A stretch of 64,000 nt of DNA from NCBI RefSeq assembly GCF_000302455.1, contig NZ_AMPO01000001.1, positions 506,092 through 570,091 on the forward strand. Reading direction: 5' to 3'. Shown here one piece after another: positions 17,790 to 26,677 of the stretch (positions are counted from its first letter, which is position 1; each line of letters begins with the position of its first letter). The position numbers and the translations under genes were made by a program. The stretch comes from Methanobacterium formicicum DSM 3637 (GTDB taxonomy: Archaea > Methanobacteriota > Methanobacteria > Methanobacteriales > Methanobacteriaceae). The notes under the pieces were generated by a model that saw only the letters and a program-made list of their open reading frames with translations, was not told the DNA's origin and made no database searches.

Positions 17790-19445
17790 TTATTTTTTCC
17801 GGCTTAGGGTTATTCCGCTTCCAATACATAGGATACCGAGGATTAGTCCAACTAGTGGTGCTCCGGTTGTTTGCATGGGTACCGTTCCTGTTTGGGTGCT
17901 GGTTGTGGTTGCTGCGTTTACAGTATTTGTTGTTGGTGTTGTTGCTTTTGCTGCGTTTACTTGTAAGGTTCCGATGTTGTTTAGTCCGATGTTGTTTCCT
18001 GCTACGGTTACTGTTGGTTGTATGGTGAATGTGCCTGGGTTTAGTATGTTGAGGTTGAGCCATAGGTATGGGTCTGTGCCTGCTGTTACGTTTCCTACGT
18101 TCCAGGTTAGTGTTCTGGTTGTTGGGTCGTAGTTTACTGTTCCTTGGTCTACGTTTGCTCCTGCGTATTCTACTCCTTCGGGTAGTACGTAGGTGAATAC
18201 CACGTTATTCGCATCTCCTAGTCCTTTGTTACCTAGTTTGAAGGTGTAAGTTACTTTATCCCCAACTGTGGGGTTGGCGATGGACGGAGTGATCTGCACA
18301 TAAACCTCCGATTTTAAAACAGTGATGAAATCGGTTTTTGCCATGGTATTACTGCCGGCAAGGTTAGTTGCTGTTAATTTAACAGTGTAGTTCCCGGGAG
18401 CACTGTAGGTATGTGTTGGGTTCTGTTCGGTTGATGTTGTTCCGTCTCCAAAGTCCCACATCCATGATGTTGGGTAATTTGCAGAACTGTCTGTGAATTT
18501 AACAGTCAGTGAGTCAGATCCTGATGTTTTATCAGCAGTAAAGTTTGCAATAGGAGTTTCTGGAGCATAATTAACTGTAACTACACAAGGATTTGCGTTA
18601 TTTATGATTGGATTACACCAGTTAATTCCGGTACCTTGGAATGATGCACCAGTCCATGCGTAAGCGTTGAATGAAGCTGTTGTGTACATGTTGTTGAGTG
18701 TGTATTCAACCTTAACAGCACCATTATCTATTGGTGCTTGCGAAAGACCTGACCTCAGATTTCCAACGTACAGATCTATGAACATCAAGTACTCAGCAGT
18801 TGAAGGATCACTTGTGTTCTGGCCACTGTAAAGTGGTTGCCATCCGCTAGGAGCAGGTCTTGTTGTCTGTGGTCCGTACTGGAAGTCAGACTTTGTGAAA
18901 GTTTTGTTCACAGCCCCTACTACGTACTGAGGGTTTGTGGGTAGTGGCGGCTGAGTTGCACCAAAAACCGAAATTATCCAGGTGTACCCACTTGAGACTA
19001 TAGTTATATTAAAATTGTCAGATATAGGTCCCTTCACTGATAACAGAAGTATGATATCATCATTGGTCCCACGACCTCCTGTGGTAGTGATGTAGAACAC
19101 ACCAGATTGAGTACCACTGGTAGTGTTGGTCACGGTTATTTGACCGTACATTGCGCTTGTGCTGTTACTGTCACAGATGTGAAGTTGGTTAAGTCCTCCA
19201 CCTTCAGCTTTGATGTAGTAAGTACCATTGGTACCGTTTGGATTGTATCCTTGTTGTAATGGGTCATTTAAATAGTAATCATAGTCCACGTTGTATTTAA
19301 CTCCATTATCATTGGATACATTGATATAGACATGGTTATTTTGTGTAATGTTGGTTGTGTTGTTCAGGTCAGTTGCTGATGCACTTCCACACAAAATTAA
19401 AACCAAGAGACAGCTAAGTGTTATAAATATTATCTTTTTGTTCAC
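17790..19445 (-). CDS. Surface protein with PKD and DUF11 domains (paralogue 1)
   Basis: This protein (about 551 aa) has a signal peptide (KKIIFITLSCLLVLILCGSASA) and an N-terminal beta-rich domain of ~270 residues shared with the proteins at 19.8, 22.1 and 27.0 kb; I think it is DUF3344-like but am not sure. A PKD domain follows (WMWDFGDGTTSTEQNPTHTY), then a DUF11 domain (ITPSIANPTVGDKVTYTF). The tail has PMQTTGAP, a hydrophobic helix and SRKK, which looks like a sorting or membrane-anchor signal. The start is GTG at 19445: GGAGGTGATAAAGTG is a strong ribosome site, and the 14 codons upstream are spurious. It lacks the chitobiase-like module of its two neighbours. Confidence 0.82.
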   Translation of the reverse strand: MNKKIIFITLSCLLVLILCGSASATDLNNTTNITQNNHVYINVSNDNGVKYNVDYDYYLNDPLQQGYNPNGTNGTYYIKAEGGGLNQLHICDSNSTSAMYGQITVTNTTSGTQSGVFYITTTGGRGTNDDIILLLSVKGPISDNFNITIVSSGYTWIISVFGATQPPLPTNPQYVVGAVNKTFTKSDFQYGPQTTRPAPSGWQPLYSGQNTSDPSTAEYLMFIDLYVGNLRSGLSQAPIDNGAVKVEYTLNNMYTTASFNAYAWTGASFQGTGINWCNPIINNANPCVVTVNYAPETPIANFTADKTSGSDSLTVKFTDSSANYPTSWMWDFGDGTTSTEQNPTHTYSAPGNYTVKLTATNLAGSNTMAKTDFITVLKSEVYVQITPSIANPTVGDKVTYTFKLGNKGLGDANNVVFTYVLPEGVEYAGANVDQGTVNYDPTTRTLTWNVGNVTAGTDPYLWLNLNILNPGTFTIQPTVTVAGNNIGLNNIGTLQVNAAKATTPTTNTVNAATTTSTQTGTVPMQTTGAPLVGLILGILCIGSGITLSRKK

Positions 19446-19755
19446 TTTATCACCTCCATTATCATTTTCAATATTTATAATCGACATGTAAGAATCTATA
19501 AATCAATTATATAAACCTTTACATGATGTGTAATGTTGAATGTAAAACAGACTATTTATAAGTAAATATGGCTTTAATTTAAATTTAATAATAAATTGGC
19601 AAAATAAATCGTTAATTAATGTTGATTTTAGTTTTAAATGTATAAATATCTAATAAGATTAAGATAAATTCATATTTTTAATAATATGTATCTTATTGCA
19701 TATCTAGAATTCATTGATTATCCTTTAAAAAAGAAAAAAAGAAGGGGGAATTTTT
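19446..19755. other. Gene-free stretch with promoter of paralogue 1
   Basis: A TATA box for the minus-strand gene (TATATAAA, 19508-19515) implies a leader of ~40 nt. Neither of the palindromes found upstream of paralogues 2 and 3 is present. The rest is AT-rich with no gene. Confidence 0.55.
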
Positions 19756-21669
19756 TTATTTTTTCCGGCTTAGGGTTATTCCGCTTCCTATACATAGAAT
19801 ACCGAGGATTAGTCCGGCTAAGGGTGCTCCGGTTGTTTTCATGGGTACTGTTCCTGTTTGGGTGCTGGTTGTGGTTGCTGCGTTCACCGTTTCTGTGTTT
19901 GTTGGTGATCCTGTGTTTGCTGTACTTGTTTTTGGTGCTGCGTTTACTTGTAATGTTTCGATGTTGTTGTTAAGTCCGGGGTTGTATCCTTCTACTGTGA
20001 CGGTTGGTTGTATGGTGAATGTGCCTGGGTTTAGTATGTTGAGGTTGAGCCATAGGTATGGGTCTGTGCCTGCTGTTACGTTTCCTACGTTCCAGGTTAG
20101 TGTTCTGGTTGTTGGGTCGTAGTTTACTGTTCCTTGGTCTACGTTTGCTCCTGCGTATTCTACTCCTTCGGGTATTACGTAGGTGAATACTATGTTACTT
20201 GCGTCTCCGGGTCCATTGTTTCCTAGTTTGAAGGTGTAGGTTACTTTGTCGCCAACTGTGGGGTTGGTTATGGATGGTGTGATGTTCACGTAGACATCGG
20301 ATTTGATCTGGTAGGTCTGGTTGTAGATTGGACTCCAATTATTTGTTGGGTCTATTGCTGCGTATTTTAGTGTGGTTGTTGTGTTTATTGTGATTGGTCC
20401 GTTGTAGACGGTTCTTGTGCTGCTTGTGGTTGGGTCGCTTCCGTCTGTTGTGTAGTATGTTGTTGCATTTCCACTGTCATCAGTTGTATTTAGTGTTACA
20501 GTTTGTGTGGTGTTGAACAATCCGCCAATAGGTTCAATGGTTACAGTAGGTGGTATGACGTCTATTGCTGTGATGTTCAGTGTTTTGGTGCTGTTTCCTG
20601 CTGCGTTGATTGCTGTGAGTGTTACGGTGTAGTTTCCTGGTTTGGTGTAGGTGTGTGTGGGGTTTTGTTCTGTTGATGTGGTGCTGTCTCCGAAGTCCCA
20701 TATCCATGAGGTGGGGTAGTTGCTACTGGTGTCTGTGAACTGCACATTTAGAGGTGCGTTACCAGATGTGGTGTTGGCTGAGAAATCTGCAACAGGAGTC
20801 ACAGGGGTGTAGTTAACTGTGTAACCGCTAGATTGTGTGTCTCCAGATATAACTTTGTTTGTCCAGCTGATTCCCTCACCATCTTTTCCGCCTACTGTCC
20901 ATGCGTATGTGTTGAATGAAGCTTTTGTGTTCAGATTGTTGAAAGTGTATTCAACTTTAACAGCACCGTTATCTATGTCTGCAGTTCTTATGTTTCCAAG
21001 GTACAGATCGATGAACATAAGATATTCTGCTGTTGAGGGATCGCTGGTGTTCTGGCCGTAGTAAAGTGGAAGAGACCATACTCCTAATGTTCCAGGACCA
21101 GGTTTGTAGACATGTGGTCCGTACTGGAAGTCAGACTTTGTGAAAGTCTCATTCACCGCACCATTTAAGTAATTTATAGCGTCAGTTGTGGGTGCGGCAC
21201 CTGTAAGTGTCCAGTTGTAACCACTTGAAATGATGGTTACTGAGAAATCATCCGATATAGGTCCTTTCACTGATAAAAGAAGAATTATATCATCGTTGTA
21301 TCCTCTACCCCCTGTGGTGGTTATGTAAAACACACCTGATGAGGATGTACTTGTGGCGTTGATAACGTTCACCTGTCCGTAAGCATTATTTGTACTGTTA
21401 GTGATGTGGAGCTGGTTCAGTCCTCCTCCCTCTGCTGAAATGTAGTAGGTACCGTTGGGACCGGAGTAATAGACGCTGTCATTGTTGTACTTCGCTCCTT
21501 CATAGTTGGACACGTTGATGAATATGTGCCTGTTGGACGGAAGATCGGTTGTGTTCATGTCTGACTGGCTGGAAATTGTAGTCCCACTTTCACTATCTGC
21601 TGATGCGCTTCCACAAAGGGCTAATGCTACAAAAAAAAGGATTACTAATGGTATTGTGTGCTTTTTCAA
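19756..21669 (-). CDS. Surface protein with PKD, chitobiase-like and DUF11 domains (paralogue 2)
   Basis: This protein (about 637 aa) begins with a signal peptide (PLVILFFVALALCGSASA). Order of modules: shared N-terminal beta domain (~30-275), PKD domain (WIWDFGDSTTSTEQNPTHTY), a chitobiase/hexosaminidase C-terminal-like module (TVTLNTTDDSGNATTYYTTD), a DUF11 domain and a tail PMKTTGAP-helix-SRKK. The start is TTG at 21669, six bases after GGAGGTG; the ATG six codons upstream has no ribosome site and lies within the presumed leader. From the PKD domain onward it is nearly identical to paralogue 3, while the N-terminal domains differ. Probably wall- or membrane-attached; role unknown. Confidence 0.82.
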   Translation of the reverse strand: MKKHTIPLVILFFVALALCGSASADSESGTTISSQSDMNTTDLPSNRHIFINVSNYEGAKYNNDSVYYSGPNGTYYISAEGGGLNQLHITNSTNNAYGQVNVINATSTSSSGVFYITTTGGRGYNDDIILLLSVKGPISDDFSVTIISSGYNWTLTGAAPTTDAINYLNGAVNETFTKSDFQYGPHVYKPGPGTLGVWSLPLYYGQNTSDPSTAEYLMFIDLYLGNIRTADIDNGAVKVEYTFNNLNTKASFNTYAWTVGGKDGEGISWTNKVISGDTQSSGYTVNYTPVTPVADFSANTTSGNAPLNVQFTDTSSNYPTSWIWDFGDSTTSTEQNPTHTYTKPGNYTVTLTAINAAGNSTKTLNITAIDVIPPTVTIEPIGGLFNTTQTVTLNTTDDSGNATTYYTTDGSDPTTSSTRTVYNGPITINTTTTLKYAAIDPTNNWSPIYNQTYQIKSDVYVNITPSITNPTVGDKVTYTFKLGNNGPGDASNIVFTYVIPEGVEYAGANVDQGTVNYDPTTRTLTWNVGNVTAGTDPYLWLNLNILNPGTFTIQPTVTVEGYNPGLNNNIETLQVNAAPKTSTANTGSPTNTETVNAATTTSTQTGTVPMKTTGAPLAGLILGILCIGSGITLSRKK

Positions 21670-21693
21670 TTTTTCACCTCCTATCATTTTTGT

Positions 21694-21717
21694 TGATATG
21701 CCTATATTTGCATATCA
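21694..21717. promoter_or_regulatory. Palindrome TGATATG-N10-CATATCA upstream of paralogue 2
   Basis: Perfect 7-bp arms with a 10-bp spacer, the same geometry as the operator at tupA and the ferredoxins. Here it lies near the expected transcription start and not on the TATA box. Confidence 0.55.
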
Positions 21718-21718
21718 C

Positions 21719-21737
21719 GGTTCAAATTTGTTGAACC
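21719..21737. promoter_or_regulatory. Second palindrome GGTTCAA-N5-TTGAACC
   Basis: A perfect 7-bp inverted repeat sits between the TATA-like sequence (21741-21748) and the first palindrome. The same sequence occurs at 24049-24067, so both paralogues share a two-palindrome promoter. Confidence 0.55.
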
Positions 21738-22067
21738 TTCATATAAACATTAGTATTCTAACTATTTTCATAATAAAAATAGAAAAATATTTCATTATTT
21801 GGTAGGATATATAGATAATCAGAGAGTCTAAAAGCATTCAAGAGAGTGTTAAAAGATAAAAACTCATATAGAATTAAATGATCAACTTACAGATGTAATG
21901 CTTTCAAAATGATATTAAAAAATGGAAAAAAACATTAAATAACAAGTAACTTTGATTGTTATCTAATGATCTACATTAAATATTCTATAGAATCTGCAGT
22001 AACTGGTTTAATATAAGTAAATCAAAAAAATTAGGCATTCAAAAGAAATAAAAAAGAAAAAATGGGT

Positions 22068-24017
22068 TTAATTTTTCCTGCTTAAGGCTAATCCACTTCC
22101 TATCATGATTAATGCGGATATTAGGGCCGTTATTGGTATTCCGGTGGTTTTCATTGGTATTGTTTGCGTGGTTGTTGCTGCGTTTACTGTTTCTGTGTTT
22201 GTTGGTGATCCTGTGTTTGCTGTACTTGTTTTTGGTGCTGCGTTTACTTGTAATGTTTCGATGTTGTTGTTAAGTCCGGGGTTGTATCCTTCTACTGTGA
22301 CGGTTGGTTGTATGGTGAATGTGCCTGGGTTTAGTATGTTGAGGTTGAGCCATAGGTATGGGTCTGTGCCTGCTGTTACGTTTCCTACGTTCCAGGTTAG
22401 TGTTCTGGTTGTTGGGTCGTAGTTTACTGTTCCTTGGTCCACGTTTGCTCCTGCGTATTCTACTCCTTCGGGTATTACGTAGGTGAATACTATGTTACTT
22501 GCGTCTCCTGGTCCATTGTTTCCTAGTTTGAAGGTGTAGGTTACTTTGTCTCCTACATGTGGGTTGGAGTTTGACGGTGTGATGTTCACGTAGACATCGG
22601 ATTTGATCTGGTAGGTCTGGTTGTAGATTGGACTCCAATTACCCGATGCATCCACTGCTGCAAATAGTAGTGTAGTTGTGCTTTTGATGGTTATTGGACC
22701 ATTGTAAACGTTTCTTGTGCTACTTGTGGTTGGGTCGCTTCCGTCTGTTGTGTAGTATGTTGTTGCATTTCCACTGTCATCAGTTGTATTTAGTGTTACA
22801 GTTTGTGTGGTGTTGAACAATCCGCCAATAGGTTCAATGGTTACAGTAGGTGGTATGACGTCTATTGCTGTGATGTTCAGTGTTTTGGTGCTGTTTCCTG
22901 CTGCGTTGATTGCTGTGAGTGTTACGGTGTAGTTTCCTGGTTTGGTGTAGGTGTGTGTGGGGTTTTGTTCTGTTGATGTGGTGCTGTCTCCGAAGTCCCA
23001 TATCCATGAGGTGGGGTAGTTGCTGCTGGTATCTGTGAACTGCACATTTAAAGGTGCGTTACCAGATGTGGTGTTGGCTGAGAAATCTGCAACAGGAGTC
23101 ACAGGGGAGTAGTTAACTGTGTAACCGCTAGATTGTGTGTCTCCCAATACAACTTTGTTTGTCCAGCTGATTCCCTCACCCTGGTTTGAGGCAAGTGTCC
23201 ATCCATACATGTTGAAGGATGCTGTTGTGGTAAGGTTATTGAATACGTATTGCACTTTCACAGCGCCGTTGTCTATTAAACCTGGCACACTACTTGACTT
23301 TATGTTTCCAACGTACAGATCTATGAACATCAAGTACTCCTCAGTGGAGCTTTCACTTGTGTTCTGGCCGTAGTAGAGAGGTAGGGACCATACACCCAAT
23401 GCGCCTGGACCTGGCTTGTAGATCTGTGGTCCGTACTGGAAGTCAGACTTTGTGAAAGTCTCATTCACACCTGTGATGTAGTGATAGTCTGTTGGTGCGG
23501 CTGGTTGATATGCACCAGCAACTACTGGAAGTGTCCATGTGTAACCATTAGAAATGATGGTCACGGAGAAATCATCTGATATGGGCCCCTTCACTGATAA
23601 CAGAAGTATGATGTTATCGGTGAATCCACGGCCCCCAGTGTTGGTGAGGTAGAACACACCTGATGGGGACACACTCGTGGAGTTAACAACAGTTACTTGA
23701 CCATAAGCATAGGTTGTAGCACTACTGTTACTGACGTGAAGCTCGTTAAGTCCACCTCCATCTGCTTTGATGTAGTATGTACCGTTGGGGCCAACGTAAT
23801 AGGCACTGTCATTGTTGTACTTCACTCCGCCATCGTTGGACACGTTGATGAATATGTGCCTGTTGGACGGAAGATCGGTTGTGTTCATGTCTGACTGGCT
23901 GGAAATTGTAGTCTCACTTTCACTATCTGCTGATGCGCTTCCACAAAGGGCTAATGCTACAAAAAATAGGATTATTATTGGTATTGCGTGTTTTTTCAGT
24001 TTTTCACCTCCTATCAT
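22068..24017 (-). CDS. Surface protein with PKD, chitobiase-like and DUF11 domains (paralogue 3)
   Basis: This protein (649 aa as drawn) has the same module order as paralogue 2: signal peptide, ~270-residue N-terminal beta domain, PKD, chitobiase-like module, DUF11, then PMKTTGIP followed by a helix and SRKN. The start is uncertain. The ATG at 24017 has no ribosome site, whereas GGAGGTG precedes codon 7, which here is CTG (TTG in paralogue 2); initiation at 23999 is plausible. The PKD-to-DUF11 half is almost the same DNA as in paralogue 2, but the final ~25 residues and N-terminal domain have diverged, a mosaic pattern. Confidence 0.82.
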   Translation of the reverse strand: MIGGEKLKKHAIPIIILFFVALALCGSASADSESETTISSQSDMNTTDLPSNRHIFINVSNDGGVKYNNDSAYYVGPNGTYYIKADGGGLNELHVSNSSATTYAYGQVTVVNSTSVSPSGVFYLTNTGGRGFTDNIILLLSVKGPISDDFSVTIISNGYTWTLPVVAGAYQPAAPTDYHYITGVNETFTKSDFQYGPQIYKPGPGALGVWSLPLYYGQNTSESSTEEYLMFIDLYVGNIKSSSVPGLIDNGAVKVQYVFNNLTTTASFNMYGWTLASNQGEGISWTNKVVLGDTQSSGYTVNYSPVTPVADFSANTTSGNAPLNVQFTDTSSNYPTSWIWDFGDSTTSTEQNPTHTYTKPGNYTVTLTAINAAGNSTKTLNITAIDVIPPTVTIEPIGGLFNTTQTVTLNTTDDSGNATTYYTTDGSDPTTSSTRNVYNGPITIKSTTTLLFAAVDASGNWSPIYNQTYQIKSDVYVNITPSNSNPHVGDKVTYTFKLGNNGPGDASNIVFTYVIPEGVEYAGANVDQGTVNYDPTTRTLTWNVGNVTAGTDPYLWLNLNILNPGTFTIQPTVTVEGYNPGLNNNIETLQVNAAPKTSTANTGSPTNTETVNAATTTQTIPMKTTGIPITALISALIMIGSGLALSRKN

Positions 24018-24023
24018 TTTTGT

Positions 24024-24047
24024 TGATATGTTGAGATTTGCATATCA
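24024..24047. promoter_or_regulatory. Palindrome TGATATG-N10-CATATCA upstream of paralogue 3
   Basis: Identical arms and spacing to 21694-21717, but the spacer sequence has changed (ttgagatttg), so the arms appear to be under selection. Confidence 0.55.
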
Positions 24048-24048
24048 C

Positions 24049-24067
24049 GGTTCAAATTTGTTGAACC
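24049..24067. promoter_or_regulatory. Second palindrome GGTTCAA-N5-TTGAACC
   Basis: Same 19-bp sequence as 21719-21737, just inside the TATA box of paralogue 3. Confidence 0.5.
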
Positions 24068-24366
24068 TTCATATAAACCTTAAGATTCATTATTATCATC
24101 TACTAGCAATTTGGCTATAATCTAAATGCCCATATATACATATCGAATATCCAATTTTTAAAGGGTAAGAAACAATTTAATTAGCTAAAATAATATTATA
24201 CTAGTAAAAACTGATTCAAATTTTATTAAAAAAAGCTGGATTTAAATCTATATATTTAAGCAATGATTTTTATTCTTTAAATTGTATCTAAATGTTTAAA
24301 TAGTCTATTATTTTCTCGAAATAAGATTAGTTAAAATAGAAATTAATTTTTTGTTATGTTCCTGTC
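24068..24366. other. Gene-free AT-rich stretch
   Basis: Apart from the degenerate operator at 24122-24145 and the TATA region of paralogue 3, I see no gene or structure here. Confidence 0.5.
24122..24145. promoter_or_regulatory. Degenerate copy of the CGATATG-N10-CATATCG operator
   Basis: CTAAATG-N10-CATATCG matches 12 of 14 arm positions and has a TATATA-rich spacer. It is ~100 bp upstream of paralogue 3. It could be an auxiliary site or chance in AT-rich DNA. Confidence 0.35.
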
Positions 24367-24758
24367 TTATTTAATTAAATTTTTTCGGAATAAAAGCCAA
24401 AAACCAGAATTATCATTGATCAAGATATAATCTTCAATACCTACCTGGTTAACCTCATTTTCAATGGTATCCATCCATATCTGGTAATGTTTTTGACGGG
24501 AACCAAACACACAATCTTTAGTTTTGGCTTCAACATGGGTTCCATCTTCATAATTCAACCTGGTGTTTTCAGTGCATCCTCCAATATAAACCGCACCACA
24601 TTTTTAAGTTGTATCATATATCCCGGCTTGTCTAATCCTGACTTTAAACAGAAATAAAAAACAATTTCAAAAAAATTGCATGTACCATTTTTTAGGTGCT
24701 GGAAGTATTGGATTCTAGCGTAGTTCCTATTCATATGGTTAATGCCATTTTTGAGCAA
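24367..24758 (-). pseudogene. Probable frameshifted small gene
   Basis: Two minus-strand frames abut: 24555-24758 (67 codons) and 24367-24558 (63 codons). The second reads well before its TTG, as CGAVYIGGCTENTRLNYEDG, back to a TAA that falls in a run of five A (24601-24605 on the plus strand). Adding one A there joins the frames as GYMIQLKKCGAVYIGGCTEN and gives one protein of ~125-130 residues. I do not recognise the family. Either the gene is decayed or the homopolymer is a sequencing error. It lies 6 bp downstream of the FmdE-family gene and could be in its operon. Confidence 0.55.
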
Positions 24759-24764
24759 TTATCC

Positions 24765-25427
24765 TTAACTTTCCATATCAAAACTGGAAAAGTCTCCGTA
24801 AAATCTGTTAACCACCAGTTTAACATTTTCATTGGCGCAGGATCTGCAAATAATATTGCCGTTTAAAACGAATTCTTTCCCATCCATAACATGCTCTCCA
24901 CAGATGGAGCATACTGCTATGTGGTCTGGAAGGCCAGGAATATCATTTTCAGGTATTTCCAGATGAACATTCTCAAGGGATAGGAGTTCCTCCTCAGACA
25001 TTTGAGATATTATTTCAGCCACAGTTTCCAGTTCTTCTCTTTGAGTGGTGGGGTCCGTGTATTTATCAGAGGTTAGAATATTCTCCAGTAAAGTCCAGAA
25101 TCCAGTAAAAGAGCTAACTTTATCGTCACGGGTAGATACTCTGATTGTTTTCCTGTTTTTTATGTCTGTGAAATTCACTACAAATTTACCGTAATCATTG
25201 TATTTCAGTCTCCGATTACCCAGGCTGCAGCCGGTTATGGCTATTATGGCATCGGATATACATCGATCTATCTCTACATAAACTATGAGGTTTTCATTTT
25301 GCTCCAGGGGGTTCATACCCAACTTCTCCATGGCAGCCATACACATTTTAGTCCCAATAACTATGCCTGGACAGAATTCACCGTGTAATTGCATGGCTTT
25401 TTCCAGGAGAACTTCGTATTTGTCCAT
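24765..25427 (-). CDS. FmdE-family protein with C-terminal zinc ribbon
   Basis: This 220-residue protein belongs to the FmdE family, named for a polypeptide that copurifies with molybdenum formylmethanofuran dehydrogenase. The family motif HGEFCPGIVIGTKM is at residues 15-28, followed by EIDRCISDAIIAITGCSLGN and DYGKFVVNF. A zinc ribbon closes the protein (CSICGEHV ... CRSC). FmdE-like proteins are proposed to bind metals or act in Mo enzyme maturation; the exact task is unknown. A variant of the CGATATG-N10-CATATCG operator with a TATA-like spacer lies 39 bp upstream, the same distance as at the ferredoxin genes. It is not next to the other fmd/fwd genes. Confidence 0.85.
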   Translation of the reverse strand: MDKYEVLLEKAMQLHGEFCPGIVIGTKMCMAAMEKLGMNPLEQNENLIVYVEIDRCISDAIIAITGCSLGNRRLKYNDYGKFVVNFTDIKNRKTIRVSTRDDKVSSFTGFWTLLENILTSDKYTDPTTQREELETVAEIISQMSEEELLSLENVHLEIPENDIPGLPDHIAVCSICGEHVMDGKEFVLNGNIICRSCANENVKLVVNRFYGDFSSFDMES

Positions 25428-25466
25428 TTATACTCACCTGTGAAGTACTTACATAAACTAAGTGAT

Positions 25467-25490
25467 CGATAAGTATATTTAAACATGTCG
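25467..25490 (-). promoter_or_regulatory. Operator/TATA palindrome of the FmdE-family gene
   Basis: CGATAAG-N10-CATGTCG has one mismatch per arm against the consensus. On the minus strand the spacer reads TTTAAATATA. It lies 39 bp from the start codon, matching the ferredoxin promoters (38-39 bp). Confidence 0.55.
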
Positions 25491-25609
25491 TCTTAGGGGA
25501 TATACGTAAAGTTTTTAAGCTAAAACCTGAGTTCCTGATTTTTAAGGTTTATTACAAAACGGGAAATAAATTAAAAATGAAGAAGGAAATGAAATGGGGA
25601 TTAAATATT

Positions 25610-26677
25610 CTACTGATTGGAACTGTTCAACCCGGAAGAACTCAGTATATTGGAAACATCACCATCAGTTAAATTGTAATGGTAAAATTCACTGTAGAAT
25701 TCCTTGGTGAGATTTTTGAGATCCATATCCTTGAATTTATCTGGATAGAGTACCTTGGCAGTCCAGGGTATCCCAATAATGGTGTTGGCTCCTGGTGGAT
25801 TTTCAAACCAGTTAAATGGGGATTGTGGTACCAAGTATACTTGCTTATTTTTCACTGCGTTTATGTTCTGCCATGACTGGTTGGTGTAGACGTTCTGATA
25901 GAACTGTGAATCATTTGTAATGATAACATCAGGATTCCACTGTGAAACCAGGTCCATGGAAACTCCCATACCTCCCTTACTCACCGGGGACTGAACCACA
26001 TTCACCCCACCACAGATGGTTATAAGCTGAACCTGGGGAGAACCCGGTGCAAAAGTGGTTAAACCATTGGCACCCTTGGCATAGTACACCTTCTTTTTCT
26101 CTGATTCAGGAATACTGGATACAGTGTTTTTAACCTTATCTGAAACTTTATTGTAGAAACTGACCAGTTGGTTGGATTTATTTTCTTCTCCCAGAACTTT
26201 CCCCATGAACTGGATGGCAGGCACGATACTGGTGAGGTTGTTATCTCCTTCCACATCCACAACCGGAATCTGGCCAAATTTCTCCTGAATTTCATTGACT
26301 GTTTCCTTATCCTCCCCATGACCCACAAACACCACATCTGGATTCTGGGCTATGATTGAATCATAATTGGAGTTCTGCTTACCTCCCTTCATTACAGGTA
26401 GGTTCTGGTACTCCACTGGCATGTATTGGTTCTCGGAAGAGGTGCGGTTGGAATTCCAGGCAATCATCTTTTCAGGGGCGAGCATGTAAAGGGGTACAGT
26501 AACTGATTCTGACATGGCGTAGGTTTTATTAATTTCAGCAGGTAATGCCACGCTTCTGCCAATCATATCCGTGGTATTTCCAGAGAAATTAAAACCAGAA
26601 GTTAGGATGTAAATTCCGATAACACCAATGATAATTATAACTCCAATTATGGCTGTTGCCCTGATTTTTCGATCCAT
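25610..26677 (-). CDS. Orphan TroA-like substrate-binding protein
   Basis: This 355-residue protein is a close paralogue of the binding protein at 15.6 kb. Shared segments include GIPWTAKVLYPDKF and SPFNWFENPPGANT. A hydrophobic N-terminal anchor (IIGVIIIIGVIGIYILTSGF) replaces a lipobox. The binding core starts at TDMIGRSVALP. No permease or ATPase gene is beside it, so it probably feeds the transporter at 13.7-15.5 kb, perhaps with a different ligand form. It sits inside the surface-protein island. Confidence 0.85.
   Translation of the reverse strand: MDRKIRATAIIGVIIIIGVIGIYILTSGFNFSGNTTDMIGRSVALPAEINKTYAMSESVTVPLYMLAPEKMIAWNSNRTSSENQYMPVEYQNLPVMKGGKQNSNYDSIIAQNPDVVFVGHGEDKETVNEIQEKFGQIPVVDVEGDNNLTSIVPAIQFMGKVLGEENKSNQLVSFYNKVSDKVKNTVSSIPESEKKKVYYAKGANGLTTFAPGSPQVQLITICGGVNVVQSPVSKGGMGVSMDLVSQWNPDVIITNDSQFYQNVYTNQSWQNINAVKNKQVYLVPQSPFNWFENPPGANTIIGIPWTAKVLYPDKFKDMDLKNLTKEFYSEFYHYNLTDGDVSNILSSSGLNSSNQ

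Larger units (their letters stand above)
21670..22067. other. Gene-free stretch with promoter of paralogue 2
   Basis: The right edge of the preceding gene's promoter (21670-21750) carries two palindromes and a TATA box, listed separately. The remainder, to the end of paralogue 3, is AT-rich and empty as far as I can see. Confidence 0.55.

Noticed and set aside
17764..18063. 99-residue Arg/Asn/His-rich frame on the minus strand
   Set aside because: Out-of-frame reading of the biased C-terminal coding region of the surface protein.
19841..20122. Antisense frame over the DUF11 region, repeated at 22105-22422
   Set aside because: It mirrors the C-terminal domain of the surface proteins on the other strand and is duplicated because the genes are.
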